From an uncultured Granulosicoccaceae bacterium (GTDB lineage: Bacteria > Pseudomonadota > Gammaproteobacteria > Granulosicoccales > Granulosicoccaceae): 44,142 bases of DNA. Every line of letters begins with the position of its first letter. Within the stretch, counting starts at the first letter, position 1. The stretch spans positions 1 through 44,142 of the forward strand of contig CALHOI010000009.1 of NCBI GenBank assembly GCA_938035525.1, read 5' to 3'. A model generated the notes under the pieces. It was not told the DNA's origin, made no database searches, and saw nothing but the letters and a program-made list of their open reading frames with translations. Position numbers and translations under genes: made by a program. This document shows, piece by piece, positions 1 through 6,646 of this stretch.

Positions 1-1
1 C

Positions 2-244
2 ATCAACATTCCTGTTGAAAATGGTTTTGACATTATCAAAAAACTGAAAGCGGACAGTCACTTTGCAGAATTACCCGTTGTGATGTTCTCAACATCAAAA
101 GCCAAAGAGGATATCGACAAAGCGCACAATCTGGGAGCAGCTTCTTATATTACTAAGCCAGTTGACTCAAGCGGCATGAATCAGATTGCGCAAGAATTTT
201 GTGAGTTCTGGTTTGGAGCGCGAGAAGTTTGTACTGCTAATTAA
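2..244 (+). CDS. Response regulator receiver (CheY-like) domain, C-terminal fragment
   Basis: This is an open frame entering from the left edge and ending at TAA 242-244, about 80 residues. The fragment begins I-N-I-P-V-E-N-G, which matches the loop just after the phospho-acceptor Asp in D-x-N-M-P-x-x-x-G receivers, so the Asp codon should lie at the edge; base 1 is a c, compatible with GAC. The beta-4 signature is seen as VVMFSTSK and the beta-5 lysine as YITKP. No output domain follows and the protein stops about 25 residues after the K-P motif, so it is a single-domain receiver or the end of a multi-receiver protein. The partner kinase is not in the window. The family call is firm; the pathway is unknown. 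Confidence 0.85.
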   Translation: MNIPVENGFDIIKKLKADSHFAELPVVMFSTSKAKEDIDKAHNLGAASYITKPVDSSGMNQIAQEFCEFWFGAREVCTAN

Positions 245-255
245 ATGCCTGCGCA

Positions 256-657
256 TTAACAGGCGTTTAAATCAGTTGAAGAAATCCCGGTTAACCGAGC
301 AAAAGTAAATGTACCTTCACTGTCTGTTATGGTTAATTGATCACCGTTTATGACAGCAGTTATAACCTCTCCTCCAATGTCGTATTGACTGTTACCCAAA
401 CTTTCGTAAGGCAAACTCAATATGCCGTAGCAGTTTTCTCCTGTACCAAAACTATCAGCTTCATAATCATAGAACGTGAAAGCGCTGTCACTTCTGAACT
501 CTAAATACACAACGTCTTGTAAACCATCTTCCGTTTCAGTTAAATCCCACAGACCCGACAGTGTTCCTGAGTTACCACTGCTACTACTACCTGAGCTACA
601 TCCAACAATCATCGCTCCTACTGCCAACAAAGCAATAAATTTAGACATTTTATTCAT
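256..657 (-). CDS. Small secreted lipoprotein of unknown function
   Basis: This gene encodes about 133 residues. A lipoprotein signal runs from MNKMSKFIALLAV to the lipobox I-V-G-C, followed by a Ser/Gly-rich spacer typical of an acylated N-terminus. The mature part contains SGLWDLTETEDG and alternating beta-like segments (VVYLEFRSDSAFTFYDY, QLTITDSEGTFTFARL), which resembles small lipocalin-like beta proteins; that is inference only. Two mature cysteines, one of them the last residue, could form a disulfide. A longer frame reaches 720, but the signal peptide fixes the start near 657, or at the ATG three codons further in, which has AGG about 9 nt upstream. It is convergent with the response regulator, with 11 bp between the stops. 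I do not recognise a named family. Confidence 0.7.
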   Translation of the reverse strand: MNKMSKFIALLAVGAMIVGCSSGSSSSGNSGTLSGLWDLTETEDGLQDVVYLEFRSDSAFTFYDYEADSFGTGENCYGILSLPYESLGNSQYDIGGEVITAVINGDQLTITDSEGTFTFARLTGISSTDLNAC

Positions 658-879
658 CCTGACTGATCTCAATTGTTTGAATCGATAGCGCGTAGCAATC
701 GCTACGCCTCCTCGCTTCAATTAGAATCCATACTTGTTGCACAGCGCAAGCTATTAGTGATCTACTTTCGTAACACAATTAGATTTGGGGTACGGAATGA
801 GAGGCCAGGTGAGTTGCGCAACCCTGACTGAGGCGATTCTGACTGAACAGACCCGATACTGAATTACGAGGGATTAAAA

Positions 880-956
880 TGGTGGCTACACCTAGATTCG
901 AACTAGGGACCCCAACATTATGAGTGTTGTGCTCTAACCAACTGAGCTATGTAGCC
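880..956 (-). tRNA. tRNA-Met (CAT), elongator
   Basis: This is a 77-nt cloverleaf on the minus strand. The acceptor strands GGCTAC and GTAGCC pair, the D-arm is AGCTCAGTTGGTTAGAGC, and the anticodon arm is CAACA-CTCATAA-TGTTG with anticodon CAT. The T-arm contains GTTCGAATC, and CCA is encoded at 880-882. The first acceptor pair is G-C and the body closely resembles elongator tRNA-Met; the initiator features (C-A mismatch at 1-72, three G-C pairs in the anticodon stem) are absent. tRNA-Ile2 has the same gene anticodon but a different body. Confidence 0.95.
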
Positions 957-973
957 GCCGAAGTGGACTGCGC

Positions 974-1002
974 ATTTTCGCGCTTAGCCAGGTAATTGTC
1001 AA
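974..1002 (-). promoter_or_regulatory. Sigma-70 promoter of tRNA-Met
   Basis: On the minus strand there is a perfect -35 TTGACA (997-1002), a 17-nt spacer, and a -10 GAAAAT (974-979, 4 of 6). GCGC follows directly after the -10. The tRNA 5' end lies 17 nt beyond the -10, which fits a short leader removed by RNase P. A GC-rich discriminator is the known mark of stringently controlled tRNA and rRNA promoters; that this one is stringently controlled is inference. Confidence 0.7.
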
Positions 1003-1074
1003 GGCAATACCCAGTGTGGTGAATCACAGAACCTGTCCCCGTTTCCGATGATTTTTTGACCAATTGGACGCTGG

Positions 1075-2166
1075 TTATACGTTAAAGCGAAAATGCACCA
1101 CGTCACCTTCCTGCATTAGGTACTCTTTGCCTTCTAATCGCCATTTTCCGGCGTCTTTGGCACCGGCTTCGCCGTTGTTTTCAATGTAGTCGTCGTAGGC
1201 AATGACTTCTGCCCTTATAAAGCCTTTTTCAAAGTCGGTGTGAATGCGGCCTGCGCCATTGGGGGCGGTAGCGCCTTTTCGCACGGTCCAGGCTCGTACT
1301 TCTTTTTCGCCCGCGGTAAAAAAGGTTTGCAAACCAAGCAGGTTGTACCCCGCTCTAATGACTCGGGCCAAGCCAGGCTCGGTGAGGTTCATTTCAGATA
1401 AAAAGTCGGCCTTTTCGTCGTCTTCCAGTTGCACAATTTCAGCTTCAATGGCCGCACACACGGGTACAACTTGCGCCTGTTCTTCGTTGGCGCGTGCCAC
1501 CAATGCATCCAACATGGCGTTGTTTTCAAACCCTTCTTCATCAACGTTGGCAATGTACATCGTGGGTTTAATCGTTAGCAAATGATAGTGCTTGCGCCAG
1601 TCCAGTTCCTGTTCGGTGCATTCTACGGTTCTGGCAGGCAAGCCTTTACCTAATGCATCACTAATGCGCTCCATAAAGGCTTTTTCGGCAATGGCTTCTT
1701 TGTTGGCAGACTTAGCTTGCTTGGCAATGCGGGCAATCGCTTTTTCCATGGTTTCAACATCAGCCAGCAACAGTTCGGTGTTAATGGTTTCAACATCATC
1801 AAGTGGGTCAACCTTGCCCGACACATGAATCACGTCATCGTTTTGAAAGCACCGCACCACATGCGCAATGGCATCGGTTTCACGAATGTTGGCTAAAAAC
1901 TTATTACCCAAACCTTCCCCAGTAGAGGCACCTGCCACTAAACCTGCAATATCAACAAACTCCATGGTGGTGGGTATGACTTTTTCGGGCGACACAATGC
2001 CTGCCAAGGAATCCAGTCGCAAATCGGGCACGGGCACAATGCCAACGTTAGGCTCGATGGTGCAAAACGGGTAGTTCTCAGCTGCGATTTCAGCTTTGGT
2101 TAAGGCATTAAACAAGGTGGATTTGCCCACATTGGGTAAGCCTACTATGGCGCATTTAAAGCCCAT
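1075..2166 (-). CDS. ychF: Redox-regulated ATPase YchF (OLA1 family)
   Basis: YchF is a P-loop protein of the Obg branch that prefers ATP and associates with ribosomes; it is linked to stress and translation control. The 363-residue length is standard. The start shows G1 as [17 protein letters not shown] (about residues 9-25), then the switch and G3 region [11 protein letters not shown] (about 72-82). The helical insert follows, and the C-terminal TGS-type domain contains [22 protein letters not shown] and ends in [11 protein letters not shown]. The ATG overlaps the pth stop by one base (TAATG), so the two are translationally coupled, the usual gammaproteobacterial pth-ychF arrangement. Nothing looks damaged. 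Confidence 0.97.
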   Translation of the reverse strand: MGFKCAIVGLPNVGKSTLFNALTKAEIAAENYPFCTIEPNVGIVPVPDLRLDSLAGIVSPEKVIPTTMEFVDIAGLVAGASTGEGLGNKFLANIRETDAIAHVVRCFQNDDVIHVSGKVDPLDDVETINTELLLADVETMEKAIARIAKQAKSANKEAIAEKAFMERISDALGKGLPARTVECTEQELDWRKHYHLLTIKPTMYIANVDEEGFENNAMLDALVARANEEQAQVVPVCAAIEAEIVQLEDDEKADFLSEMNLTEPGLARVIRAGYNLLGLQTFFTAGEKEVRAWTVRKGATAPNGAGRIHTDFEKGFIRAEVIAYDDYIENNGEAGAKDAGKWRLEGKEYLMQEGDVVHFRFNV

Positions 2167-2771
2167 TATTTTTCGCCATCCGGTTTATAAGAATGTAAGT
2201 TTTTAGTGGCAACGTTAATATCGCCATCAATTAAAGTAGTGGATTCTTGCAGGGCAAGATAAATGGCATCATCAATGCGTTTTTGATCATCAATGCCTGC
2301 ACGCTTTAATACATAGCCCGACACAGCCGACTTATGACCGGGGTGTCCAATGCCAATGCGTAAGCGCCAAAAATCTTTACTGCCGGTTTTAGCCACAATA
2401 TCGCGCAAGCCATTGTGCCCACCGTGGCCACCACCGTTTTTAACCCTAATGTGTCCTGGCGGCATATCCAGCTCATCGTGTGCCACCAGCACTTTGTTCA
2501 TGTCGATCTTATAAAAACGCGTAAGGGCTGCTACACCCTGCCCGCTGTTGTTCATGTAGTTGTAAGGCTTAACCAAATGAACGGTTCGGCCGTTCAAGAT
2601 AGCCTTTGCATGCAGGGAAAATGATTTTTTATCGCTACTGAAACTAGCGCCTAAGTTGCGGGCCAATTCATCGAGATACCAAAAGCCTGCGTTATGACGC
2701 TGGTTTTCATGTTCGCTTCCGGGATTTCCCAGACCGACGATCATCTCAAATTGAACGGGTTCACCTGGCAC
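2166..2771 (-). CDS. pth: Peptidyl-tRNA hydrolase
   Basis: Pth releases peptides from peptidyl-tRNA dropped by stalled ribosomes. The 201 residues include IVGLGNPG, then RHNAGFW with the catalytic His, [17 protein letters not shown] with the catalytic Asp, and [12 protein letters not shown]. These are all the standard Pth1 motifs. The start is a GTG at 2771, preceded by AAGGTGAG with a 5-6 nt spacer, which favours it over an internal ATG nine codons in (MIVGLGNPG). That ATG would match the usual family N-terminus, so a second start cannot be excluded. The gene lies between rplY and ychF and its stop overlaps the ychF start. Confidence 0.97.
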   Translation of the reverse strand: MPGEPVQFEMIVGLGNPGSEHENQRHNAGFWYLDELARNLGASFSSDKKSFSLHAKAILNGRTVHLVKPYNYMNNSGQGVAALTRFYKIDMNKVLVAHDELDMPPGHIRVKNGGGHGGHNGLRDIVAKTGSKDFWRLRIGIGHPGHKSAVSGYVLKRAGIDDQKRIDDAIYLALQESTTLIDGDINVATKNLHSYKPDGEK

Positions 2772-2810
2772 GGCAACTCACCTTACAATGCGGGGGTATT
2801 CGCTAAACGC

Positions 2811-2828
2811 CGGCCTCGAGAAAGGCCG
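2811..2828 (-). terminator. Possible weak terminator after rplY
   Basis: The inverted repeat CGGCCT (2811-2816) and AGGCCG (2823-2828) has a 6-nt loop. On the minus strand one wobble and one more pair extend the stem, then GTTTAG follows. It lies about 55 nt after the rplY stop and 40 nt before pth. The T-run is short, so termination would be partial and pth could still be reached by read-through. Confidence 0.35.
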
Positions 2829-2882
2829 ACGCACGCTTTACAGATTCACATTAAGCAAATCTGCATCATTAAAAAAGACTGC

Positions 2883-3581
2883 TTAGTCGTCTTTCTTTTC
2901 GTCATCGCCACCTTCTTCGGCAGCGTCATCACCGCCTTCGGCAGCGGCGGCTTCAGCAGCTTCAGCTGCTTCTTCATCTTCTTCTTCCAGTGTCTTACGT
3001 GATGCCAATACAGTAGCTACTGCACGGTCACTGTCGTCGCCGGCTTCAACAAGGTCGGTTAAGCGAACACCTTCAGGTAACTTAAGGTCAGACAAGTGAA
3101 CTGAATCACCAATCTTTTTGTCTTCCATGTCAACTTCGATGTTGTCTGGAATATTACGCGGCAAACACGCAATCGCAACTTCTGATTCGTTGTGCGTAAT
3201 CATGCCGCCTTCCGTTTTAACACCGTAGGCTTTTTCTTCGTTAAGGAAGTTAAGCGCAACCGTGAGCGTGAGTTCGGCACCAGCAACAACACGCTGGAAA
3301 TCCATGTGCATGATTTGCAACTTGTGTGGATGACGTTGCACATCACGCAATACACAGCGCACGGCTTCTTTGCCATCAACACTGACCATCAGCAGGTTGG
3401 AATAGAACTGATCGTTCTCCAGGTGCTTGAGGACTTCGTTGTGCTTTAAATTGATCGGGTTTGGGTCTTCATCGGCTCCATAAAGGATACCGGGTACCAG
3501 ATTTTCACGACGCAGGCGGCGGCTCGCACCTTTTCCTAATACGCTGCGCGACGTGGCCTGGACATTGATATCGTCTGACAT
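2883..3581 (-). CDS. rplY: Large ribosomal subunit protein bL25, long (Ctc/TL5-type) form
   Basis: bL25 binds 5S rRNA in the 50S subunit. This is the long two-domain form, about 232 residues. The N-terminal 5S-binding domain runs over roughly residues 1-95 (VLGKGASRRLRRENLVPGILYG, RDVQRHPHKLQIMHMDFQRV), and the beta-rich C-terminal domain follows (GVKTEGGMITHNESEVAIACLP). A tail of about 40 residues made almost only of Glu, Asp, Ala, Gly and Lys ends the protein. The start is the ATG at 3581, preceded by AGGAG with an 8-nt spacer; the frame is open to 3689 but that part is leader. Adjacent prs and pth are the usual neighbours. See the separate leader entries for probable attenuation. Confidence 0.96.
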   Translation of the reverse strand: MSDDINVQATSRSVLGKGASRRLRRENLVPGILYGADEDPNPINLKHNEVLKHLENDQFYSNLLMVSVDGKEAVRCVLRDVQRHPHKLQIMHMDFQRVVAGAELTLTVALNFLNEEKAYGVKTEGGMITHNESEVAIACLPRNIPDNIEVDMEDKKIGDSVHLSDLKLPEGVRLTDLVEAGDDSDRAVATVLASRKTLEEEDEEAAEAAEAAAAEGGDDAAEEGGDDEKKDD

Positions 3582-3602
3582 GTCGTTTGCTCCTAACACA
3601 TA

Positions 3603-3615
3603 CCGCAAAATGCGG
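3603..3615 (-). other. Second leader hairpin before rplY
   Basis: This short perfect hairpin, CCGCA and TGCGG around a 3-nt loop, lies between the T-run of the terminator-like structure and the rplY ribosome binding site (AGGAG at 3590-3594). It could stabilise the leader or limit access to the ribosome binding site. Its role is inferred from position only. Confidence 0.4.
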
Positions 3616-3616
3616 C

Positions 3617-3645
3617 AAAAAAAGGCCTTGCTGGAATCAGCAAGG
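3617..3645 (-). terminator. Intrinsic terminator or attenuator in the rplY leader
   Basis: Read on the minus strand there is a perfect 8-bp stem (CCTTGCTG with CAGCAAGG, plus-strand arms 3626-3633 and 3638-3645) with a 4-nt loop, then CC and seven T (3617-3623). This is a textbook Rho-independent terminator. It ends only 36 nt before the rplY ATG and lies downstream of a candidate rplY promoter at 3680-3688. It may therefore end prs transcription and also attenuate rplY. Confidence 0.7.
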
Positions 3646-3679
3646 TCCCGCTCTACTCGCGACCAAGCAGAGCCGGAGA

Positions 3680-3688
3680 AGTATAGCA
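3680..3688 (-). promoter_or_regulatory. Extended -10 promoter, probable rplY promoter
   Basis: The minus strand reads TGC followed by TATACT, an extended -10 element with a 5 of 6 hexamer; no good -35 is seen, as is usual for this class. A start about 7 nt downstream would give a leader of about 90 nt that contains two hairpins before the rplY ribosome binding site. Confidence 0.5.
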
Positions 3689-3721
3689 TTGCAATGGGAA
3701 AATGAGGGTAATATGCGGCCC

Positions 3722-3737
3722 GGCACAGACCTGTGCC
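3722..3737 (-). other. Stem-loop just after the prs stop
   Basis: GGCACAG (3722-3728) and CTGTGCC (3731-3737) form a perfect 7-bp inverted repeat 16 nt after the prs stop codon. No T-run follows, so it is more likely an mRNA 3'-end stabiliser or part of Rho-type termination than an intrinsic terminator. Confidence 0.4.
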
Positions 3738-3753
3738 CTACAACGAAGCGTGA

Positions 3754-4707
3754 TTAATCCATATAAACAGAGCTGACGGACTCATCTTCGTGGATTCGGC
3801 GGATGGTTTCACCCAGTAAATCGGCCACTGAAAGCTGCCGGATAACCTTGCACTTTTTGGCCTCATCCGACAGCGGGATGGTGTCGGTAACCACCAGCTC
3901 GTCTAGCTGGGATGCCTCAAGATTGCTGATTGCCGGACCCGAAAGCACAGGGTGCGTGGCCAAGGCAACCACTTTTGTAGCGCCATGCACTTTTAGCGCT
4001 TCGGCGGCTTTGCACAGCGTACCAGCGGTGTCGACCATGTCATCAATAATGACGCAGGTTCGCCCTTTCACATCACCAATAATGTGCATTACCTGCGCCT
4101 GATTGGCCTGTGGTCGGCGTTTGTCGATAATGGCCAGATCGCTGTCATCAAGCTGCTTTGCTACCGCGCGTGCTCTGACCACACCGCCCACATCGGGGGA
4201 AACCACAATCAGGTTATCGTACTTTTGCCGCCAGATATCCAGCAGCAGCAAGGGCGAGCCATAGACGTTATCAACCGGAATATCGAAAAAGCCCTGAATT
4301 TGCTCGGCATGCAAATCGACGGTTAGCACCCGATCTACCCCGGCGACACTGAGCATATTGGCGACCAACTTAGCTGTGATGGGTACTCGGGCAGAACGCA
4401 CACGTCGGTCCTGTCGCGCATAGCCGTAATAAGGGATAACAGCGGTTATGCGATCAGCAGATGCACGTCGCATGGCATCCACCATGACCAACAAGTCCAT
4501 TAAGTTGTCGTTGCACGGGTTACTGGTGGGCTGAACAATAAAAACGTCGCCACCGCGAACGTTTTCCAGAATTTCTACTGAGGTTTCGCCGTCACTGAAA
4601 CGCGACATGGACGCCTTGCCAATCGGCTGTTGCAAATAGGAGGCGATGTTTTGAGTTAAAACAGGATTGGCGTTACCGCCAAAGATCATCAGTTTGCGAT
4701 CATTCAT
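3754..4707 (-). CDS. prs: Ribose-phosphate pyrophosphokinase (PRPP synthetase)
   Basis: Prs makes phosphoribosyl pyrophosphate from ribose 5-phosphate and ATP, feeding purine, pyrimidine, His, Trp and NAD synthesis. The protein has 317 residues, close to the E. coli length. It shows [18 protein letters not shown], the flexible catalytic loop [19 protein letters not shown], the metal-binding [17 protein letters not shown], and the PRPP loop [14 protein letters not shown]. The start is the ATG at 4707 ([11 protein letters not shown]); the longer open frame to 4803 runs through the tRNA and is not coding. The ATG lies only 19 nt after the tRNA-Gln 3' end and has no visible Shine-Dalgarno. Confidence 0.97.
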   Translation of the reverse strand: MNDRKLMIFGGNANPVLTQNIASYLQQPIGKASMSRFSDGETSVEILENVRGGDVFIVQPTSNPCNDNLMDLLVMVDAMRRASADRITAVIPYYGYARQDRRVRSARVPITAKLVANMLSVAGVDRVLTVDLHAEQIQGFFDIPVDNVYGSPLLLLDIWRQKYDNLIVVSPDVGGVVRARAVAKQLDDSDLAIIDKRRPQANQAQVMHIIGDVKGRTCVIIDDMVDTAGTLCKAAEALKVHGATKVVALATHPVLSGPAISNLEASQLDELVVTDTIPLSDEAKKCKVIRQLSVADLLGETIRRIHEDESVSSVYMD

Positions 4708-4726
4708 GTTGATGTACAGCTTATGT

Positions 4727-4802
4727 TGGCTGGGCCGGGAGGATTCGAACCTCCGAATGCCGGGATCAAAACCCGGTGCCTTAACCGCTTGGCGACGGCC
4801 CA
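4727..4802 (-). tRNA. tRNA-Gln (TTG)
   Basis: This is a 76-nt cloverleaf on the minus strand. Acceptor strands TGGGCCG and CGGCCCA pair, with CCA encoded at 4727-4729. The D-arm is GCCAAGCGGTTAAGGC, the anticodon arm is CCGGG-TTTTGAT-CCCGG with anticodon TTG, and the T-arm contains GTTCGAATCC. The U-A first pair is typical of tRNA-Gln. It sits between ispE and prs on the same strand, so it is probably cut from an ispE-tRNA-prs transcript unless it has its own promoter; I saw no clear one. GatCAB in the same window can convert mischarged Glu-tRNA-Gln. Confidence 0.95.
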
Positions 4803-4968
4803 ATTTTATTCAGTGCCTACATGTAGTGTCTGACACCGACCTGCTGTTACTGCTTAACTCAATACTGTGGCTACAACTGTAGACCACTGGCTCTTGTTCG
4901 TCTTGTTGAACAATCTCGCCTAATCAATCGATCTCATTAATCAATCAGCTTTTAGCGAGCCCCGGATT

Positions 4969-5811
4969 TTAACCGGAAAAGTCGTACAGTGGGGACGCAT
5001 TGTGCCCTTTTACGACATAACCTGTCATGGATTCTGGCAGTTTTTCGTTTAAAGCCTGTGCTTCTTCTTCCGTTTCGCACGGCGTGAACACACAACTGCC
5101 CGTGCCACTCATTTTTGCGCGCTGGCCGCGATTGTTATGCGAAAGCCATTCCAACGCAGCCCGGACCTGTGGATACCGCGCAACAACGATGGGTTCGAAC
5201 ACATTGGTGGTTCGGCCATCCATGAAGTCGCGTATTGTGATGGGGCTTGTGTTACGTGTCAATTCCGGCAAATTAAATAAGGCAGCGGTGGATATTTGCA
5301 CTTGCGGGCAAACCACCAAATACCAGGGTTCTTTGGGTGCCACCGGCGTAAGCTTATCGCCAATGCCCTCTGCCCAGCTGGCCTGCCCGTACACAAATAC
5401 CGGTACATCGGCACTGACAGACACACCAATTTCAGCAAGCTCTTTAATGCTAAGGCCAAGGCGCCAAAATTCGTTTAACGCAACCAGGGTTGTTGCTGCA
5501 TCTGAACTGCCGCCACCCAGACCACCACCAGTAGGAATACTTTTGGTTAGCGTGATGTCAGCACCAGAGCGAGTGCCCGACTGCGCTTGCAATGCTCTGG
5601 CAGCCTTGATAACCAGGTTGTCTTCTGGCGGTACCTCATCGAATTTGGATATAAGCTGAACATCGTTATCTTCACGCACAGAAAACTGCAGCACATCACA
5701 CAGGTTGATGAACTGATACACAGTTTGCAACGTGTGGTAGCCGTCGCTACGACGCCCTGTCACGTGCAAAAAAAGATTTATCTTGGCCGGAGCCAACCAG
5801 TTTGTGGTCAA
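4969..5811 (-). CDS. ispE: 4-diphosphocytidyl-2-C-methyl-D-erythritol kinase
   Basis: IspE phosphorylates CDP-methylerythritol in the MEP route to isopentenyl diphosphate. The 280 residues start with WLAPAKINLFLHVTGRRSDG (GHMP motif 1, with the catalytic Lys region). GHMP motif 2 is seen as PTGGGLGGGSSDAATT (about 92-107), and the C-terminal motif as KMSGTGSCVFT. The only usable start is a TTG at 5811 with AGGA about 9 nt upstream; the frame above it is closed by TAG without another start. It follows lolB with a 157-bp gap and precedes tRNA-Gln and prs, the normal order. Confidence 0.96.
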   Translation of the reverse strand: MTTNWLAPAKINLFLHVTGRRSDGYHTLQTVYQFINLCDVLQFSVREDNDVQLISKFDEVPPEDNLVIKAARALQAQSGTRSGADITLTKSIPTGGGLGGGSSDAATTLVALNEFWRLGLSIKELAEIGVSVSADVPVFVYGQASWAEGIGDKLTPVAPKEPWYLVVCPQVQISTAALFNLPELTRNTSPITIRDFMDGRTTNVFEPIVVARYPQVRAALEWLSHNNRGQRAKMSGTGSCVFTPCETEEEAQALNEKLPESMTGYVVKGHNASPLYDFSG

Positions 5812-5968
5812 GTAAGTTAGTCCTGCAGTTTTCCCAACACGCTATCTTAACGGGCAAAGACACTCTGAGCCAAATCGAATTTGGTGCTCAAAGGGACTTT
5901 CACAAGGGATTGTTCGAAAATTCACATATTTCAGGTGCTTATACAGCAAATAACGGTTGTTTTAGGGT

Positions 5969-6646
5969 TTATCGGCCCGGCACTTTGAGTCGATCAGACC
6001 CACTCTTTGACGCGGTACCAATTTGTCCACCCGTTAAACCATCACCTTTTAAATCGTTGTGCCACTCCTTTAGTACGAGTCTGATCGTATATGGACCACC
6101 TGTTGCCAGAATGGTGGCAGGCACAATGGAGTTATTGAATTGACCATACTTAAGCACTTTGGCACGCCATTGAGTATTGGTCCCATCCACATAAGTCATG
6201 CTTTCGAGACGGCCCTGCGCATCGTACTTCACTGACTGAGCTTGCTGACCCGGCAATCCCTTTATCCACTGAGACATCTGCTCAAGGGGCACGGCCACGC
6301 TCAATTTGAGTGCCTGAGACAATAATATGGACGCTGAATTACCGGTTACAGGTGAGGCTCCGCCGTTGACTAAAGTGGCTAACCCGTCTTGCTGATTGAC
6401 TCTGATACTGCTTAGACCGGCTGGCAGTTGGATCAGCAAGTCGAACGCATCGCCAGCCTGTTGCCATTGAATGCGAGTACTGATTGATTCTTCATCAGTC
6501 CATACACCCAGGCCCCCGTTGACCCGGAATGTATCCAGGTTTTCTAAGGCGCGTCGTTGGCCTTCGGGGTCGGTAATAACAGGCGGCTGTGTTTGACAAG
6601 CGGCCAGCAGCAACAGTGCTGCCAGCAAAATAGTGCGGCGATACAT
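5969..6646 (-). CDS. lolB: Outer-membrane lipoprotein receptor LolB
   Basis: LolB takes lipoproteins from the periplasmic carrier LolA and inserts them in the outer membrane. The 225-residue precursor has signal MYRRTILLAALLLLAAC, with lipobox L-A-A-C at residue 17. The mature part shows the open-barrel pattern (FRVNGGLGVW, STRIQWQQAGDAFDLLIQLPAG), the LolB-typical QMSQWIKGLPGQ, and YDAQGRLESMTYVDG. Identity comes as much from position as from motifs: it lies between the TPR gene and ispE. Its ATG overlaps the TPR stop by one base, so the two are coupled. Confidence 0.93.
   Translation of the reverse strand: MYRRTILLAALLLLAACQTQPPVITDPEGQRRALENLDTFRVNGGLGVWTDEESISTRIQWQQAGDAFDLLIQLPAGLSSIRVNQQDGLATLVNGGASPVTGNSASILLSQALKLSVAVPLEQMSQWIKGLPGQQAQSVKYDAQGRLESMTYVDGTNTQWRAKVLKYGQFNNSIVPATILATGGPYTIRLVLKEWHNDLKGDGLTGGQIGTASKSGSDRLKVPGR

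Noticed and set aside
813..822. Perfect palindrome GTTGCGCAAC downstream of tRNA-Met
   Set aside because: Ten bases with no T-run or conserved context; expected by chance in a window this size.
5027..5659. Plus-strand frame of 210 codons antisense to ispE
   Set aside because: ispE has all its kinase motifs on the other strand; the antisense product has no recognisable domain or start signal.
5866..5890. Imperfect hairpin between lolB and ispE (CCAAAT with ATTTGG)
   Set aside because: It has a bulge, no U-run on the transcribed strand, and these genes are normally co-transcribed.
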